This document shows, piece after piece, positions 46,375 to 56,132 of a DNA stretch of 64,000 bases (positions within the stretch are counted from its first letter, which is position 1; every line of letters starts with the position of its first letter). The notes below the pieces were generated by a model. The model saw only the letters and a list, made by a program, of their open reading frames with translations. It was not told the origin of the DNA and made no database searches. The translations under genes were made by a program, and so were the position numbers. This DNA is from Rhodospirillaceae bacterium (GTDB lineage: Bacteria; Pseudomonadota; Alphaproteobacteria; UBA8366; Aestuariispiraceae): positions 1-64,000 of the forward strand of contig PAQY01000016.1 of assembly GCA_002709955.1 (NCBI GenBank), in the 5' to 3' direction.

Positions 46375-47067
46375 ATGAGCCAAGAGACTGTTTCCAAAAC
46401 CGATATAGTCCCGCCTGATGAAAATTCAGGCCACAAACGCTCTTACACCATTCCCTGCAGCACAGGGTTTCGAAATCAGGTCCTTGCCCTGGCAGAAGCG
46501 CGCGGTGTCAACGCCGCAGATCTGGCGCGGTCGGTCATTCTGATGCTGCCTGAATCGATGATCGCGGCGGCGGTGGATCCGGGTGATCCAAAAGCCTCTG
46601 ACCGCGAAACGGTGACCCTGAAATCCGGCCCGGATAAGGGCAAGCCCTGGCGGCGAAAGCCCCGCCTGCAGGTCCGACTGCCGGATGGATATGATCCGGT
46701 CCTGTTGCGCAAGGCCTTGGGATTGGCTCTGGCGCTGGACAGCGGTGCTCTGCGTATGGTGCTGGAGCCCAGCCATCACCCGACCCGCGCGGTAGAGCAT
46801 GCCCAATTGACGGCTGAATTGACTCGATTGCGCGCTGCGGTTCAGGTTCTGGCTGGGGATCGTCTGCCCAATGCGGTGCGCACCAAGGATGAAGCCCATT
46901 TCGTCCTGGGCTTCCCGCCAAATTCCCGTCCTGGAGCTGCGGAAATCAAAGCCCGGTACCGCCAGTTGGCAACCATTCACCATCCAGACAGTGATACCGG
47001 CGATACGGCCCGCATGGCCCTGCTGAACCAGGCTATGAGTTTTATGCGAGCTTACGATAAAAATTAG
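46375..47067 (+). CDS. J-domain protein with an N-terminal RHH-like segment
   Basis: A 230-residue protein. The N-terminal region contains TIPCSTGFRNQVLALAEARG and a basic segment RRKPRLQVRLPDGYDPVLL, which look like DNA- or protein-binding parts of unknown type. The C-terminal 65 residues form a DnaJ J-domain with the HPD motif in IHHPDSDTGD that stimulates DnaK-type chaperones. ATG at 46375 is preferred (AAGGGG just upstream); GTG at 46372 is in frame with it. Function unknown beyond co-chaperone potential. Confidence 0.78.
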   Translation: MSQETVSKTDIVPPDENSGHKRSYTIPCSTGFRNQVLALAEARGVNAADLARSVILMLPESMIAAAVDPGDPKASDRETVTLKSGPDKGKPWRRKPRLQVRLPDGYDPVLLRKALGLALALDSGALRMVLEPSHHPTRAVEHAQLTAELTRLRAAVQVLAGDRLPNAVRTKDEAHFVLGFPPNSRPGAAEIKARYRQLATIHHPDSDTGDTARMALLNQAMSFMRAYDKN

Positions 47068-47097
47068 TTTTTTTCATATTTATCAATAATAAAAATA

Positions 47098-47126
47098 TTG
47101 ACTTGCGGTATTTTGAGGCCTAATGC
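47098..47126 (+). promoter_or_regulatory. Promoter giving a leaderless mRNA for the HTH-prephenate dehydratase gene
   Basis: TTGACT at 47098-47103 and TAATGC at 47121-47126, 17 bases apart, would start transcription at about 47133, which is the A of the ATG. No ribosome site precedes that ATG. It points to a leaderless transcript, but this is inference from spacing. Confidence 0.45.
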
Positions 47127-47132
47127 CACGCC

Positions 47133-48266
47133 ATGAGCTTGTCTTCGGCAGTGAAAGGGGCTCGCCTTGCGGCGGGATTGAGCCAGAGCGATCTGGCGAA
47201 ACGACTGGGCGTCACCCAGTCGACCATTGCCTTGTGGGAGACGGGTAAGACCGCGCCAAAGCGCAGCATGATGCCAAAACTGGCCGCTGCCCTGCGGGTG
47301 ACAGTGTTGGATTTAGAGCATGGCACCGGTGCCTTTACCGGGGCCCTGGGTTCCGTTTCGTATTTTCAGGAAGGCCACAGAACGATGTCTACTCCCTCTC
47401 CCACCGCGATTGTTAATCCGGCACAGGATAATCCTGTCATCGCCTTTCAGGGGGTGTTGGGGGCCTATTCCCATCTTGCGGCACGCGGGGCATTTCCGGC
47501 GATGGAACCCTTACCCTGCCCAACATTTCAGGATGCCTTTGCCGCGGTTGAGGAAGGGCGCGCCGGATTGGCGATGATCCCCATTGAAAACTCCCTGGGC
47601 GGACGTGTGGCGGACATTCATCATCTGCTGCCCGAATCGAACCTGTTCATCATTGGGGAATATTTTCAGCCGGTACACCATTGCCTGCTGGTGCCGAAAG
47701 GCGGGTCATTCGAAACGGTGAAGGAAGCGCGCAGCCACGAACAGGCGCTGGCGCAGTGTCGCAACACGTTGCGGGAACTCAAAATCAAGCCGGTCATCGC
47801 CGCCGATACAGCCGGGGCCGCGCAGGATGTGGCGAAGCTGAATGACCCATCCGTTGCAGCCGTTGCCTCAACCCTGGCTGCGGAAACCTATGGGCTGGAT
47901 ATTCTGCGCCCGCGAATTGAAGATCGGATTGGCAATGTGACCCGCTTCATCGTGATGTCGCGGACCCGCATTGAACCAGATCCGCGGTCCGGTCCCTGCC
48001 TGACAAGCTTCGTGTTCACAGTGCGCAGTGTGCCAGCCTCGCTGTACAAATCCCTGGGCGGCTTTGCCACCAATGGGGTGAATATGATCAAGCTGGAAAG
48101 CTATATCAGCGTCGGCGACGACAGCCGCGCCCGGTTCTATGCGGAAATAGAGGGGCATCCTGCCGACAAGTCGGTCGATCAGGCGATGGAAGAACTGCAA
48201 TTCTTCACCAGCAAGATCAAACTGCTGGGCACCTATCGCCAGGCCGATTATCGCGCGGAGGAGTGA
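47133..48266 (+). CDS. pheA: XRE helix-turn-helix / prephenate dehydratase fusion
   Basis: One unbroken 377-codon frame. Residues about 5-60 are an XRE-type HTH (ARLAAGLSQSDLAKRLGVTQ, then STIALWETGK). After a linker, from about residue 98 comes a monofunctional prephenate dehydratase that converts prephenate to phenylpyruvate for phenylalanine synthesis: VIAFQGVLGAYSHLAARGAF, IPIENSLGGRVADIHHLL and the catalytic TRF in GNVTRFIVMS. The ACT domain (VPASLYKSLGGFATNGVNM) senses phenylalanine. No stop separates the two; an internal ATG at 47385 could give the enzyme alone. The N-terminal HTH is unusual for this enzyme. Confidence 0.85.
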   Translation: MSLSSAVKGARLAAGLSQSDLAKRLGVTQSTIALWETGKTAPKRSMMPKLAAALRVTVLDLEHGTGAFTGALGSVSYFQEGHRTMSTPSPTAIVNPAQDNPVIAFQGVLGAYSHLAARGAFPAMEPLPCPTFQDAFAAVEEGRAGLAMIPIENSLGGRVADIHHLLPESNLFIIGEYFQPVHHCLLVPKGGSFETVKEARSHEQALAQCRNTLRELKIKPVIAADTAGAAQDVAKLNDPSVAAVASTLAAETYGLDILRPRIEDRIGNVTRFIVMSRTRIEPDPRSGPCLTSFVFTVRSVPASLYKSLGGFATNGVNMIKLESYISVGDDSRARFYAEIEGHPADKSVDQAMEELQFFTSKIKLLGTYRQADYRAEE

Positions 48267-48666
48267 GGAAGAGTGTGTGAGCCTTGCCACCTTTGAAGTT
48301 TTATCGCGAAGGACGCTGAGAAGGCGGAGAGGACGCAGAGCGGACGACCCATACATTTTTACGTCATCCCGGACTTGATCCGGGATCCAGGGAGGCGGGC
48401 GCGTTTGGTGCTTGTGGCTCTGGATACCCGCCTGCGCGAATGGCACAGTCTTACTCTTTACTCCATTCTCATCCTGAGGAGGCGCGATAACGCCGTCTCG
48501 AAGGATGCGCTGTAAGTCCGGTGCTTACAGAAAGGCCCCCCTTCGAGACGCTACGCTCCTCAGGGTGAGGGCGCGTTTGTCGATAACATCGTCATCCCGG
48601 ACCTGATCCGGGATCCAGGGCGTATGGCAGAACGGGGCGGGCATTTGGAATTTGATGCACAGGGGC
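48267..48666. repeat. Repeat-rich spacer with multi-module palindromes
   Basis: The 400-base gap between the prephenate dehydratase and nudC has no gene. It holds modules shared with 54.8-55.3 kb: a purine-rich 'AAGGACGCTGAGAAGGCGGA' type block near 48310, palindromes of the form TCCCGGA-TCCGGGA at 48366-48388 and 48594-48616, and a long imperfect inverted repeat (48470-48508 against 48540-48569) built on CTCATCCTGAGGAG and CTCCTCAGGGTGAG. These are alphaproteobacterial intergenic repeats. Confidence 0.75.
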
Positions 48667-49599
48667 TTAGTTGCCTTCTGCCATCCAATCCTGGATCAGG
48701 CGGTAGGCGATGGAATCGCGGCGGGGCAGGGCGAAGGTTTCGTCTTCGGGGCTGGCGGCGATTTCGGCGCGGGATACCCAGCGGGCCTCTTCTATTTCAT
48801 CGGTCGCAACCGTCATATCCTCGGCAGTCGCGCGGGCGCTGAAGCCCAGCATGATGGAGGATGGGAAGGGCCAGGGCTGGCTGGAATTGTATCGAATATC
48901 TGCTGTCGGCAGGCCGACCTCTTCCATCACTTCACGGGCGACCGCGTCTTCCAGGCTTTCCCCCGGCTCTACAAATCCCGCCAGGACAGAGCACCGCCCC
49001 GGTGGCCAATCTTTCTGACGGCCCAGCACGATCCTGTCGGCACCATCATGAACCAACATGATCACCGCCGGATCAGTGCGGGGAAAATGGGGCGTGCCAC
49101 AGTCTGGATTGGTACAGCGTCGCTCATGCCCGCCCTTGCGAGAGTCTGTCGGGCTGCCGCAGACGCCACAGAATAAATGACGGCGATGCCAATGCACCAG
49201 ACCACGGGCATAGGCCAAAACCGCCCCATCATCATCCCCCAGCATCGGGCCAACTTTGCGCAGATCCTCAAATACTGTGCCGGGTTCAAATTCGGGTGGT
49301 TCTTCGATGTCTGACAGGTCGATGGCAAAATGGGGCGCGCCAGTGGCGTCCAATCCCAGAAAAACCGACAGATTGGCGTGCTGCATCAGATCCGTGCGCG
49401 TTGCCTGCACGGTCCATCCCCGGATCGCTTCACCCATCTGCACCAGATTATTGCCCCGCCATACCGGCAATAGCCGCGCGGTTTCGCTGCGGATGGCCAG
49501 GGTCAGTGCTGCGTCGTCTGCGCGCAGTCGATCCGCCCGATCCAAAGGTCCGGATGCGTAGACGTTCGGCGCATGTGTGTGATGCAATACGGTTCTCAT
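48667..49599 (-). CDS. nudC: NAD+ diphosphatase
   Basis: A 310-residue Nudix hydrolase that cleaves NAD(H) to NMN and AMP and also removes NAD caps from RNA. The zinc ribbon is CGVCGSPTDSRKGG with a second Cys pair in CTNPDCG, and the Nudix box is GFVEPGESLEDAVAREVMEE. The SQPWPFPSS motif near the end marks NudC. The ATG at 49599 (MRTVLHH) is chosen by family; an upstream start at 49638 adds 13 residues and no better ribosome site is visible. Confidence 0.9.
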   Translation of the reverse strand: MRTVLHHTHAPNVYASGPLDRADRLRADDAALTLAIRSETARLLPVWRGNNLVQMGEAIRGWTVQATRTDLMQHANLSVFLGLDATGAPHFAIDLSDIEEPPEFEPGTVFEDLRKVGPMLGDDDGAVLAYARGLVHWHRRHLFCGVCGSPTDSRKGGHERRCTNPDCGTPHFPRTDPAVIMLVHDGADRIVLGRQKDWPPGRCSVLAGFVEPGESLEDAVAREVMEEVGLPTADIRYNSSQPWPFPSSIMLGFSARATAEDMTVATDEIEEARWVSRAEIAASPEDETFALPRRDSIAYRLIQDWMAEGN

Positions 49600-49725
49600 G
49601 ATGGACGCGACAGTGCCATGCGTTGCACGGGCCATCAACTGCTATGCAGGGCACCAATGCCTTAAAAGATGATTTTGCGCTGCAACATATTGCGCTTGGA
49701 CATATTCTGGGGGTAGCGTGTTGTG

Positions 49726-50616
49726 ATGGATGGAGATATCGCCTTGACCCTGGCTAAACGATCCCCTGCACAGCGGGCGCGGGGTGCGGTGATTTTGGGC
49801 TTTCGCCATGATGCCGCGCGGGGGGTTACGGGGTTGAGCGACCTGTACCACAGCCATCCCATGCGGGTGCTGTTTCCAAGGCCCGCACGAAACGATGTCA
49901 TTACCGCCGCAATCACCACGGTCTCTGGCGGGCTGGTTGGGGGCGATCAGATCGATGTGTCGATCCGCGCAGAAGACAATGCACAAGTCCTAAGCCTGGC
50001 CCAGGCGGCAGAGAAGGTCTATCGCGCGCAGGATTTAGAACCGGCGCGGGTCACATTGGGGCTGACCGTTGGTGCGAATGGGTGTCTGGAATATCTGCCA
50101 CAGGAAACGATCGTATTTGACGGCGCACGTCTGGTTCGATCCACCAGGATCGATCTTGCGACAGAAACCGCCCAGGTCATGGCCGGGGAGATGGTGATTT
50201 TTGGACGCGGCGCGATGGGGGAAACTGTGCGCCAGTGCCAGCTTCAGGAAAACTGGAGAGTGACAGTGGCGGGCCGGACGATCTGGCGTGACGCCTTTGT
50301 CCTGACGTCGGCAGTTGCAAACAGCCCCTTCGGACTGGACGGGGCGACGGCGATGGCCAGCCTGATCTGTGTCGCGCCACAGCCAGACGTGTTGCGCGAT
50401 AGGGTGCGACCGCTTCTGGCGGACCTGTCAGGAGGGATTGCAGGTGGAAATGCGGATGGAATTGCGGGCGCGACCGTGATGGGGCCGCTTTTGCTGCTGC
50501 GGTTTCTGGGCAAGGATCCAGCCGCGATGCGGGCTTGCTATATGCACATATGGTCTGAGTTGCGGCACCAGGCTTTTGGTCGCCCCGCGCGGCTGCCAGC
50601 CTTGATTCATTGTTGA
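49726..50616 (+). CDS. ureD: Urease accessory protein UreD
   Basis: A 296-residue chaperone for urease maturation; with UreF and UreG it forms the scaffold that delivers nickel and carbon dioxide to the apoenzyme. Family landmarks: [45 protein letters not shown] and [12 protein letters not shown]. It starts the urease operon, 20 bases before ureA. The ATG at 49726 is used; an adjacent GTG at 49723 is in frame. Confidence 0.92.
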   Translation: MDGDIALTLAKRSPAQRARGAVILGFRHDAARGVTGLSDLYHSHPMRVLFPRPARNDVITAAITTVSGGLVGGDQIDVSIRAEDNAQVLSLAQAAEKVYRAQDLEPARVTLGLTVGANGCLEYLPQETIVFDGARLVRSTRIDLATETAQVMAGEMVIFGRGAMGETVRQCQLQENWRVTVAGRTIWRDAFVLTSAVANSPFGLDGATAMASLICVAPQPDVLRDRVRPLLADLSGGIAGGNADGIAGATVMGPLLLLRFLGKDPAAMRACYMHIWSELRHQAFGRPARLPALIHC

Positions 50617-50635
50617 CGGGAGGAGACGGGGACAG

Positions 50636-50938
50636 ATGAATTTATCACCCAGAGAAAAGGACAAGCTATTGGTCGCGATGGCCGCCGAAGTGGCCCGCAA
50701 GCGATTGGCGCGGGGGGTTAAGCTGAACTATCCCGAAGCCATTGCCCTGATCAGTGATTTCGTGGTTGAGGGCGCGCGCGATGGGCGATCGGTGGCGGAT
50801 CTGATGCGCGACGGCGCGACGGTGATTACCCGCGATCAGGTCATGGATGGCATTGCAGAGATGATCCATGAAGTCCAGGTCGAAGCGACCTTCCCTGATG
50901 GGACCAAGCTGGTCACCGTTCACACCCCCATCCGCTGA
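50636..50938 (+). CDS. ureA: Urease subunit gamma
   Basis: A 100-residue small urease subunit, the usual length. It shows [37 protein letters not shown] and GKTVADLM-like [11 protein letters not shown]. It assembles with UreB and UreC into the nickel enzyme that hydrolyses urea to ammonia and carbamate. It sits between ureD and ureB, 17 bases before the latter, so is co-transcribed. Confidence 0.96.
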   Translation: MNLSPREKDKLLVAMAAEVARKRLARGVKLNYPEAIALISDFVVEGARDGRSVADLMRDGATVITRDQVMDGIAEMIHEVQVEATFPDGTKLVTVHTPIR

Positions 50939-50955
50939 CGCAAAGGAGAGATAGT

Positions 50956-51273
50956 ATGATTCCAGGAGAAATCCTTTGTGCCGCTGGTGAGATCACCCTG
51001 AATGAGGGGCGCGAAACCATCACCCTGACTGTCGCCAATGGCGGGGACCGCCCGGTCCAGGTTGGCAGTCATTATCATTTCGCGGAAACCAATCCGGCCC
51101 TGAAATTTGATCGGGCGGCAGCGCGGGGGTTCCGGTTGGATATTCCAGCGGGAACCGCGGTGCGCTTCGAACCGGGGCAAAGCCGGGATGTCACATTGGT
51201 CGCCTATGCCGGAAAGCGGATCGTGACCGGATTTAATGGTGCGGTTCAAGGTCCACTGGAGGGGGGGAACTAG
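50956..51273 (+). CDS. ureB: Urease subunit beta
   Basis: A 105-residue structural subunit. Landmarks are [39 protein letters not shown] and [17 protein letters not shown], all at the usual places. It is followed by ureC three bases downstream, and preceded by AAGGAG. The gene pair ureA-ureB is unfused, as in most alphaproteobacteria. Confidence 0.96.
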   Translation: MIPGEILCAAGEITLNEGRETITLTVANGGDRPVQVGSHYHFAETNPALKFDRAAARGFRLDIPAGTAVRFEPGQSRDVTLVAYAGKRIVTGFNGAVQGPLEGGN

Positions 51274-51276
51274 GTC

Positions 51277-52986
51277 ATGGCATATTCAATCGACAGACAG
51301 GCCTATGCCGATATGTATGGCCCAACCACAGGCGACAAGGTGCGCCTGGCCGATACGAATCTGATCATAGAGGTCGAAAGCGACCGCACGATCTATGGGG
51401 AAGAGGTGAAGTTCGGTGGCGGAAAGGTGATCCGTGACGGTATGGGTCAATCGCAAGCCACCCGCGCAGAAGGCGCGATGGATACCGTCATCACCAATGC
51501 CCTGATCCTGGATTACACCGGTATCTATAAGGCGGATATCGGGCTGAAGGGCGGAAAGATTGCCGCGATCGGCAAGGCGGGCAATCCCGATGTGCAGCCA
51601 GGCGTCGATATAATCTGTGGCCCCGGAACAGAAATCATCGCGGGCGAGGGGCGCATTGTCACCGCCGGCGGGATTGACGCGCATATTCACTGGATCTGTC
51701 CACAGCAGGCGGAAGACGCGCTGATGTCAGGCGTCACAACCATGTTGGGCGGCGGCACAGGACCGGCGGAAGGCACCAATGCCACGACCGCAACACCCGG
51801 TCCCTGGCATATGGCCCGCATGTTGGAAGCCGCAGATGGGATGGCGGTGAATGTCGGCCTGTTTGGCAAGGGCAATGCATCCCGACCAGATGCGTTGATC
51901 GAGATGGTAGCCGCAGGGGCCATTGGCCTGAAGCTGCATGAAGATTGGGGCACCACCCCGTCCGCCATTGATTGCTGTCTTCGCGTCGCGGAAGAGACCG
52001 ATGTGCAGGTTGCAATTCACACCGATACGCTGAACGAAAGTGGCTTTGTCGAAAATACCATTGCCGCCATAGACGGGCGGACCATTCACGCCTTTCACAC
52101 CGAAGGGGCCGGTGGTGGTCATGCCCCGGATATTATCAAGGTCTGTGGGCTGCCCAATGTCATCCCGTCTTCGACCAATCCAACCCGGCCCTATACCCGC
52201 AATACAGTTGATGAGCATTTGGATATGTTGATGGTCTGTCATCATCTTGATCCGCGCATTCCGGAAGATGTCGCCTTCGCGGAAAGCCGGATTCGCAAGG
52301 AAACCATCGCGGCAGAAGATATCCTGCATGACATCGGGGCATTCTCCATTATTGCCTCGGACAGTCAGGCGATGGGACGTGTGGGGGAGGTTATTACACG
52401 AACCTGGCAAACAGCCCATAAGATGAAGATGCAGCGCGGTGGCCTGCAGGACGAAACGGGCGATAATGATAACCTGCGCGCGCGGCGGTACATCGCGAAA
52501 TATACGATAAACCCCGCCCGTGCCCATGGGATATCACAGCATGTTGGTTCTATTGAGGTCGGAAAGCTGGCTGATCTGGTACTGTGGAAGCCGATGTTTT
52601 TTGGCGTGAAGCCTGACCTGGTTCTACGCTCTGGCATGATAGCCGCAGCGGCTATGGGTGATCCGAATGCCTCTATCCCGACACCACAGCCGGTGCATTA
52701 TCGCCCGATGTTTGGCAGTTTGGGCGGTGCCTTGGGGGCAACGGGTGTCACGTTCATGTCCCAAGCCGGGGTTGATGCGGGTCTTAAACATTCCCTGAAC
52801 CTGTCCAAGCAGGTTCTGGCGGTGAAGGGATGCCGGACCGTGACAAAGGCGGATATGGCCCTGAATGACGCCCTGCCTGATATCACGGTGGACCCGGAAA
52901 CCTATGAGGTTCGGGCGGATGGCGAACTCCTGACCTGTGAGCCCGCGATAGAATTGCCGCTGGCGCAACGCTATTTTCTGTTTTGA
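51277..52986 (+). CDS. ureC: Urease subunit alpha
   Basis: A 569-residue catalytic subunit of normal length. The dinuclear nickel site is visible: HIHWICPQQ (His pair), the carbamylated Lys in [12 protein letters not shown], and [10 protein letters not shown] with [17 protein letters not shown]. The active-site flap has [20 protein letters not shown]. It hydrolyses urea, giving ammonia as a nitrogen source. All essential metal ligands are intact. Confidence 0.97.
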   Translation: MAYSIDRQAYADMYGPTTGDKVRLADTNLIIEVESDRTIYGEEVKFGGGKVIRDGMGQSQATRAEGAMDTVITNALILDYTGIYKADIGLKGGKIAAIGKAGNPDVQPGVDIICGPGTEIIAGEGRIVTAGGIDAHIHWICPQQAEDALMSGVTTMLGGGTGPAEGTNATTATPGPWHMARMLEAADGMAVNVGLFGKGNASRPDALIEMVAAGAIGLKLHEDWGTTPSAIDCCLRVAEETDVQVAIHTDTLNESGFVENTIAAIDGRTIHAFHTEGAGGGHAPDIIKVCGLPNVIPSSTNPTRPYTRNTVDEHLDMLMVCHHLDPRIPEDVAFAESRIRKETIAAEDILHDIGAFSIIASDSQAMGRVGEVITRTWQTAHKMKMQRGGLQDETGDNDNLRARRYIAKYTINPARAHGISQHVGSIEVGKLADLVLWKPMFFGVKPDLVLRSGMIAAAAMGDPNASIPTPQPVHYRPMFGSLGGALGATGVTFMSQAGVDAGLKHSLNLSKQVLAVKGCRTVTKADMALNDALPDITVDPETYEVRADGELLTCEPAIELPLAQRYFLF

Positions 52987-52993
52987 GGATGTG

Positions 52994-53527
52994 ATGCGGC
53001 GCGCAACCGAACGACATATGGCAGGCAGTTGGGTGGATGATGGTACTGCCGTCACTGCCACACTGGACCTGGATCAGCGCAACAGGCGGCGGCTGAAATT
53101 GCAGGACGATCAGGGGCAGGCGTTTCTGCTGGACCTGCCTAAGGCCGTGACGTTGCGACAGGGCGACGGCCTGGAATTGCAGGATGGCGGCATGATCCGC
53201 ATCGTTGAAGCGCCAGAGCCAGTTGCCGATGCACTTGGCGTCAGTCCAGCGGCCACGGCGCGATTGGCCTGGCATCTGGGCAATCGTCATCTGCCGGTGC
53301 AAATCCTGGACGATGGCACGATCCGCTTTCGCGCCGATGCGGTGATTGAAGCCATGGTGGAAGGCTTGGGCGCGGTGGTGAAGCGTCATGATGCCCCTTT
53401 CACGCCAGAGGCCGGGGCCTATGATGCCGCCAATACGGGGCATGGACATCATCATAATGAGGGGCACGACCATGACCATGACCACCACCACGACCATCAT
53501 CATACCGCAGCAAGGATTGGATCGTGA
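52994..53527 (+). CDS. ureE: Urease accessory protein UreE
   Basis: A nickel-binding metallochaperone of 177 residues, with the central domain and a His-rich tail starting around residue 150 (HHHNEGHDHDHDHHHDHHH) that stores nickel. The ATG at 52994 has GAGG five bases upstream; the GTG just before is in frame. It overlaps ureF by four bases. Confidence 0.94.
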   Translation: MRRATERHMAGSWVDDGTAVTATLDLDQRNRRRLKLQDDQGQAFLLDLPKAVTLRQGDGLELQDGGMIRIVEAPEPVADALGVSPAATARLAWHLGNRHLPVQILDDGTIRFRADAVIEAMVEGLGAVVKRHDAPFTPEAGAYDAANTGHGHHHNEGHDHDHDHHHDHHHTAARIGS

Positions 53528-54204
53528 CACGCGCGCCCGACTGGTTGCAGACGGTAATGCTATGGACTTCCCCCGCCTTTCCGGTTGGGGCATTCAGCTA
53601 TTCCCATGGTTTGGAATGGATGGTGGAATCCGGACAGGTCACCGACCGCAGCAGTCTGGAGGCGCTGGCCCTTGCCTTGCTGGAATTTGGGGATCTACAG
53701 GCCGATGCATCCTTCCTTTGTGCCGCCCATCAATCTGACATGGAAACCCTTCCATCGGTTCTGGAGGAGGCGGTTTCTCTGCGTGGGGCCAGTGAATTGG
53801 CCGCAGAATCTGTCAATCAGGGGCGCGCCTTTATCAAGGCCTTGCAGAGTGAGGGAAGTGACTATCCCCGCTTGTCGGCATTGCAAAACACGATGTCCGA
53901 TGTCGGAATTCCTCATGCTGTCGCCTTTGGTGCGGCCTGCGCGGATGCGGGTATTCCGCTGGAAGCCGCTGTCGAGTCCTGGCTGCATGGTGCGGTTGCC
54001 AATCTGGTATCGGCGGGTCAGCGCCTTATTCCCCTGGGTCAGAAGGACGGGGTTGCGGCTTTGATGACCCTGAAGCCGCTTATTACCAAATTTGCGCAAA
54101 AGGCGATGGAAACACCATTGGACAGGATTTCCAGCGCCAGTGTCGCGGTTGATTTGGCCGCAATGTTTCACGAAACCCAATATACGAGGTTGTTTAGATC
54201 ATGA
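53524..54204 (+). CDS. ureF: Urease accessory protein UreF
   Basis: A 226-residue helical protein that acts with UreD and UreG in activation of urease. Landmarks: [21 protein letters not shown] near residue 18 and [22 protein letters not shown] in the second half. GTG start overlaps the ureE stop by four bases, and its stop overlaps ureG by four bases. Confidence 0.94.
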   Translation: MTRAPDWLQTVMLWTSPAFPVGAFSYSHGLEWMVESGQVTDRSSLEALALALLEFGDLQADASFLCAAHQSDMETLPSVLEEAVSLRGASELAAESVNQGRAFIKALQSEGSDYPRLSALQNTMSDVGIPHAVAFGAACADAGIPLEAAVESWLHGAVANLVSAGQRLIPLGQKDGVAALMTLKPLITKFAQKAMETPLDRISSASVAVDLAAMFHETQYTRLFRS

Positions 54205-54824
54205 CGAAACCCGTTTCCCATACAGGCCCTGTTCGTATCGGCATTGGCGGTCCGGTCGGCTCTGGCAAGACGGCGCTGATGGATCGGCTGTGTAAGGCGA
54301 TGCGCGAGACCTATGATATCGCCGCCATTACAAACGATATCTATACCCGCGAAGATGCAGAATTCCTGACCCGCAGCGGGGCCTTGACGCCGGACCGGAT
54401 CGTGGGTGTTGAAACCGGCGGCTGCCCCCATACCGCCATTCGCGAAGACGCCTCGCTTAATCTGGCCGCTGTGGACGATCTGGTTGCGAAATTTCCCAAG
54501 CTGGAAGTGCTGCTGATCGAATCCGGGGGCGATAATCTGGCCGCGACGTTTTCGCCAGACCTGGCGGATATCACAATTTATGTAATAGATGTGTCCGCCG
54601 GTGATAAAATCCCGCGCAAGGGTGGGCCGGGGATCATCCGGTCGGACCTGTTGGTGATCAACAAGATCGATCTGGCGCCCTTGGTCGGTGCAGACCTGTC
54701 GGTAATGGATCGGGACGCGAAAAAGATGCGCGGCGACCGTCCCTTCCTGTTCACCAATTTGAAGGACAATAAGGGTGTCCCGGAAATTGTCACCTTCCTG
54801 GAAGACGCCGCCGGACTTGCCTGA
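54201..54824 (+). CDS. ureG: Urease accessory GTPase UreG
   Basis: A 207-residue SIMIBI-class GTPase that powers nickel insertion into urease. P-loop [15 protein letters not shown] at residues 16-30, [29 protein letters not shown] with the metal-binding [16 protein letters not shown] and [13 protein letters not shown]. It closes the operon; a repeat-rich, gene-free spacer follows. Confidence 0.97.
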   Translation: MTKPVSHTGPVRIGIGGPVGSGKTALMDRLCKAMRETYDIAAITNDIYTREDAEFLTRSGALTPDRIVGVETGGCPHTAIREDASLNLAAVDDLVAKFPKLEVLLIESGGDNLAATFSPDLADITIYVIDVSAGDKIPRKGGPGIIRSDLLVINKIDLAPLVGADLSVMDRDAKKMRGDRPFLFTNLKDNKGVPEIVTFLEDAAGLA

Positions 54825-55347
54825 TCTTGTGAAACTGACACTTCTACAAATCGTCCCGTTCTCATCCTGAAGCGGCGCTGTAAGGATGGTACGTGCAGCA
54901 GGCTCCCCCTTCGAGACGCTACGTTCCTCAGGGTGAGGGTGAATCTGTAAGCACCATCGTCACCCCGGACCTTGATCCGGGGTCCAGGGCGGGAAGCGCG
55001 ATTGGTGCGTGTGGCCCTGGGCACCCGCCTACGCGGGAGAGGCGGGGCTTGTTGAAGATTTACCGCAAAGGGCGCGGAGAAGGCGCAAAGGGCGCTGAGG
55101 GTATGATATTTGTTGCTGTCACCCCGGACGTGATCCGGGGTCCAGAGCAGCGGGTGCGATTGGTGTGTGTGGCCCTGGACACCCGCCTGCGCGGGTGCGA
55201 CGGGGTTTGATTTACCGCAAAGGGCGCGGAGAAGGCGCAAAGGGCGCTGAGGGTATGACATTTGTTGCTGTCACCCCGGACGTGATCCGGGGTCCAGAGC
55301 AGCACGTGCGATTGAAACGTTTGTACCAGGGGGCTCAGAAAATGGGT
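54825..55347. repeat. Repeat-rich spacer with tandem composite units
   Basis: No gene is seen in this 523-base gap. A 104-base unit at 55057-55160 is repeated at 55209-55312 (period 152) with almost no change; a third, partial copy of the same modules begins before 55057. Each unit carries a GCAAAGGGCGCGGAGAAGGC block, a palindrome of the type CACCCCGGA-TCCGGGGT, and the block CACCCGCCTGCGCGGG. A CTCATCCTGAAG/CCTCAGGGTGAG arm pair lies at 54860-54946. The same modules occur at 48.3-48.6 kb. Confidence 0.8.
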
Positions 55348-56049
55348 TTACCTCAGCAGTAAATCCGCCAGGGCCTGGGGCGCGTTGACCATGCAGTCAT
55401 GGCCGCTGGCAATGTCTTGCATGGTCCAGCCCATCTCCACGGCGCGCTGGCGATGGGATTCCAGCGGCGGGTAGATCGGATCGGTTACGCGGATATAGCG
55501 GACCGGCAAGCCATTATTCGGCAGGTCATTGAATGTGATCGCCGTCTCATAGGTGCGGATCGGATGCGGGGTCATGCGGGCCTCAATATAGGCCGCCTCA
55601 GTCGGGTCGGTCAGGCCCATGGCAATCGCCTTGGGTGGGGGCAGGCACAGGGTTTCACCCACCATGATGGCACTGGCCTTGCGCGCCGCCCAGACATCCG
55701 GGGCAACCGTCTCATGCGGCGCAACGCCAGACAGGGGGACCATCGCATCCAGATAGACCAGTTCCGATATCCGGTCCGGTAAGGTGGCCGCAGCCCCGGT
55801 AATCGCAATCCCGCCGAAGCTGTGCCCGACCAGCACCGTGTCGCGAATGTCCTGGGTCTGAATATGCGCCACCACATCATCGACAAAGGTTTGCAGGGTG
55901 ATATCCGGTGACAATTCCCCCGCGCGCTCCCCCAATCCGGTCTGGGTGATATAGGACACGGTATGGCCCCGTGCCATCAGGATCTTAGACAGGGCGTCCC
56001 AGCACCATGCGCCATGCCAGGCACCGTGTACCAATGTGAAATGGGTCAT
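55348..56049 (-). CDS. Alpha/beta hydrolase
   Basis: A 233-residue alpha/beta-fold esterase of the type similar to plant methylesterases. It starts FTLVHGAWHGAWCWDAL, has the nucleophile motif GHSFGGIAITG, and a late His in GHDCMVNAP. Substrate unknown. The ATG at 56049 (MTHFT) starts at the family motif; 56175 would include an unrelated 42-residue lead overlapping a repeat element. It is divergent from the cupin gene. Confidence 0.82.
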   Translation of the reverse strand: MTHFTLVHGAWHGAWCWDALSKILMARGHTVSYITQTGLGERAGELSPDITLQTFVDDVVAHIQTQDIRDTVLVGHSFGGIAITGAAATLPDRISELVYLDAMVPLSGVAPHETVAPDVWAARKASAIMVGETLCLPPPKAIAMGLTDPTEAAYIEARMTPHPIRTYETAITFNDLPNNGLPVRYIRVTDPIYPPLESHRQRAVEMGWTMQDIASGHDCMVNAPQALADLLLR

Positions 56050-56132
56050 CGTTGTGTGTCCATAGTGAGCCGAAAAAGGCAAAATCCTGTGGCCTGCAGA
56101 TCTCTTCCCACAGACCACTGTTTTTCCTACAC

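Noticed and set aside
54578-55305. Frames over the repeat spacer after ureG
   Set aside because: They consist of translated repeat modules (similar peptides recur with the 152-base period) and have no ribosome sites.
48267-55347. CRISPR array
   Set aside because: The repeats are composite, palindromic and few; there are no regular short repeats with unique spacers and no cas genes.
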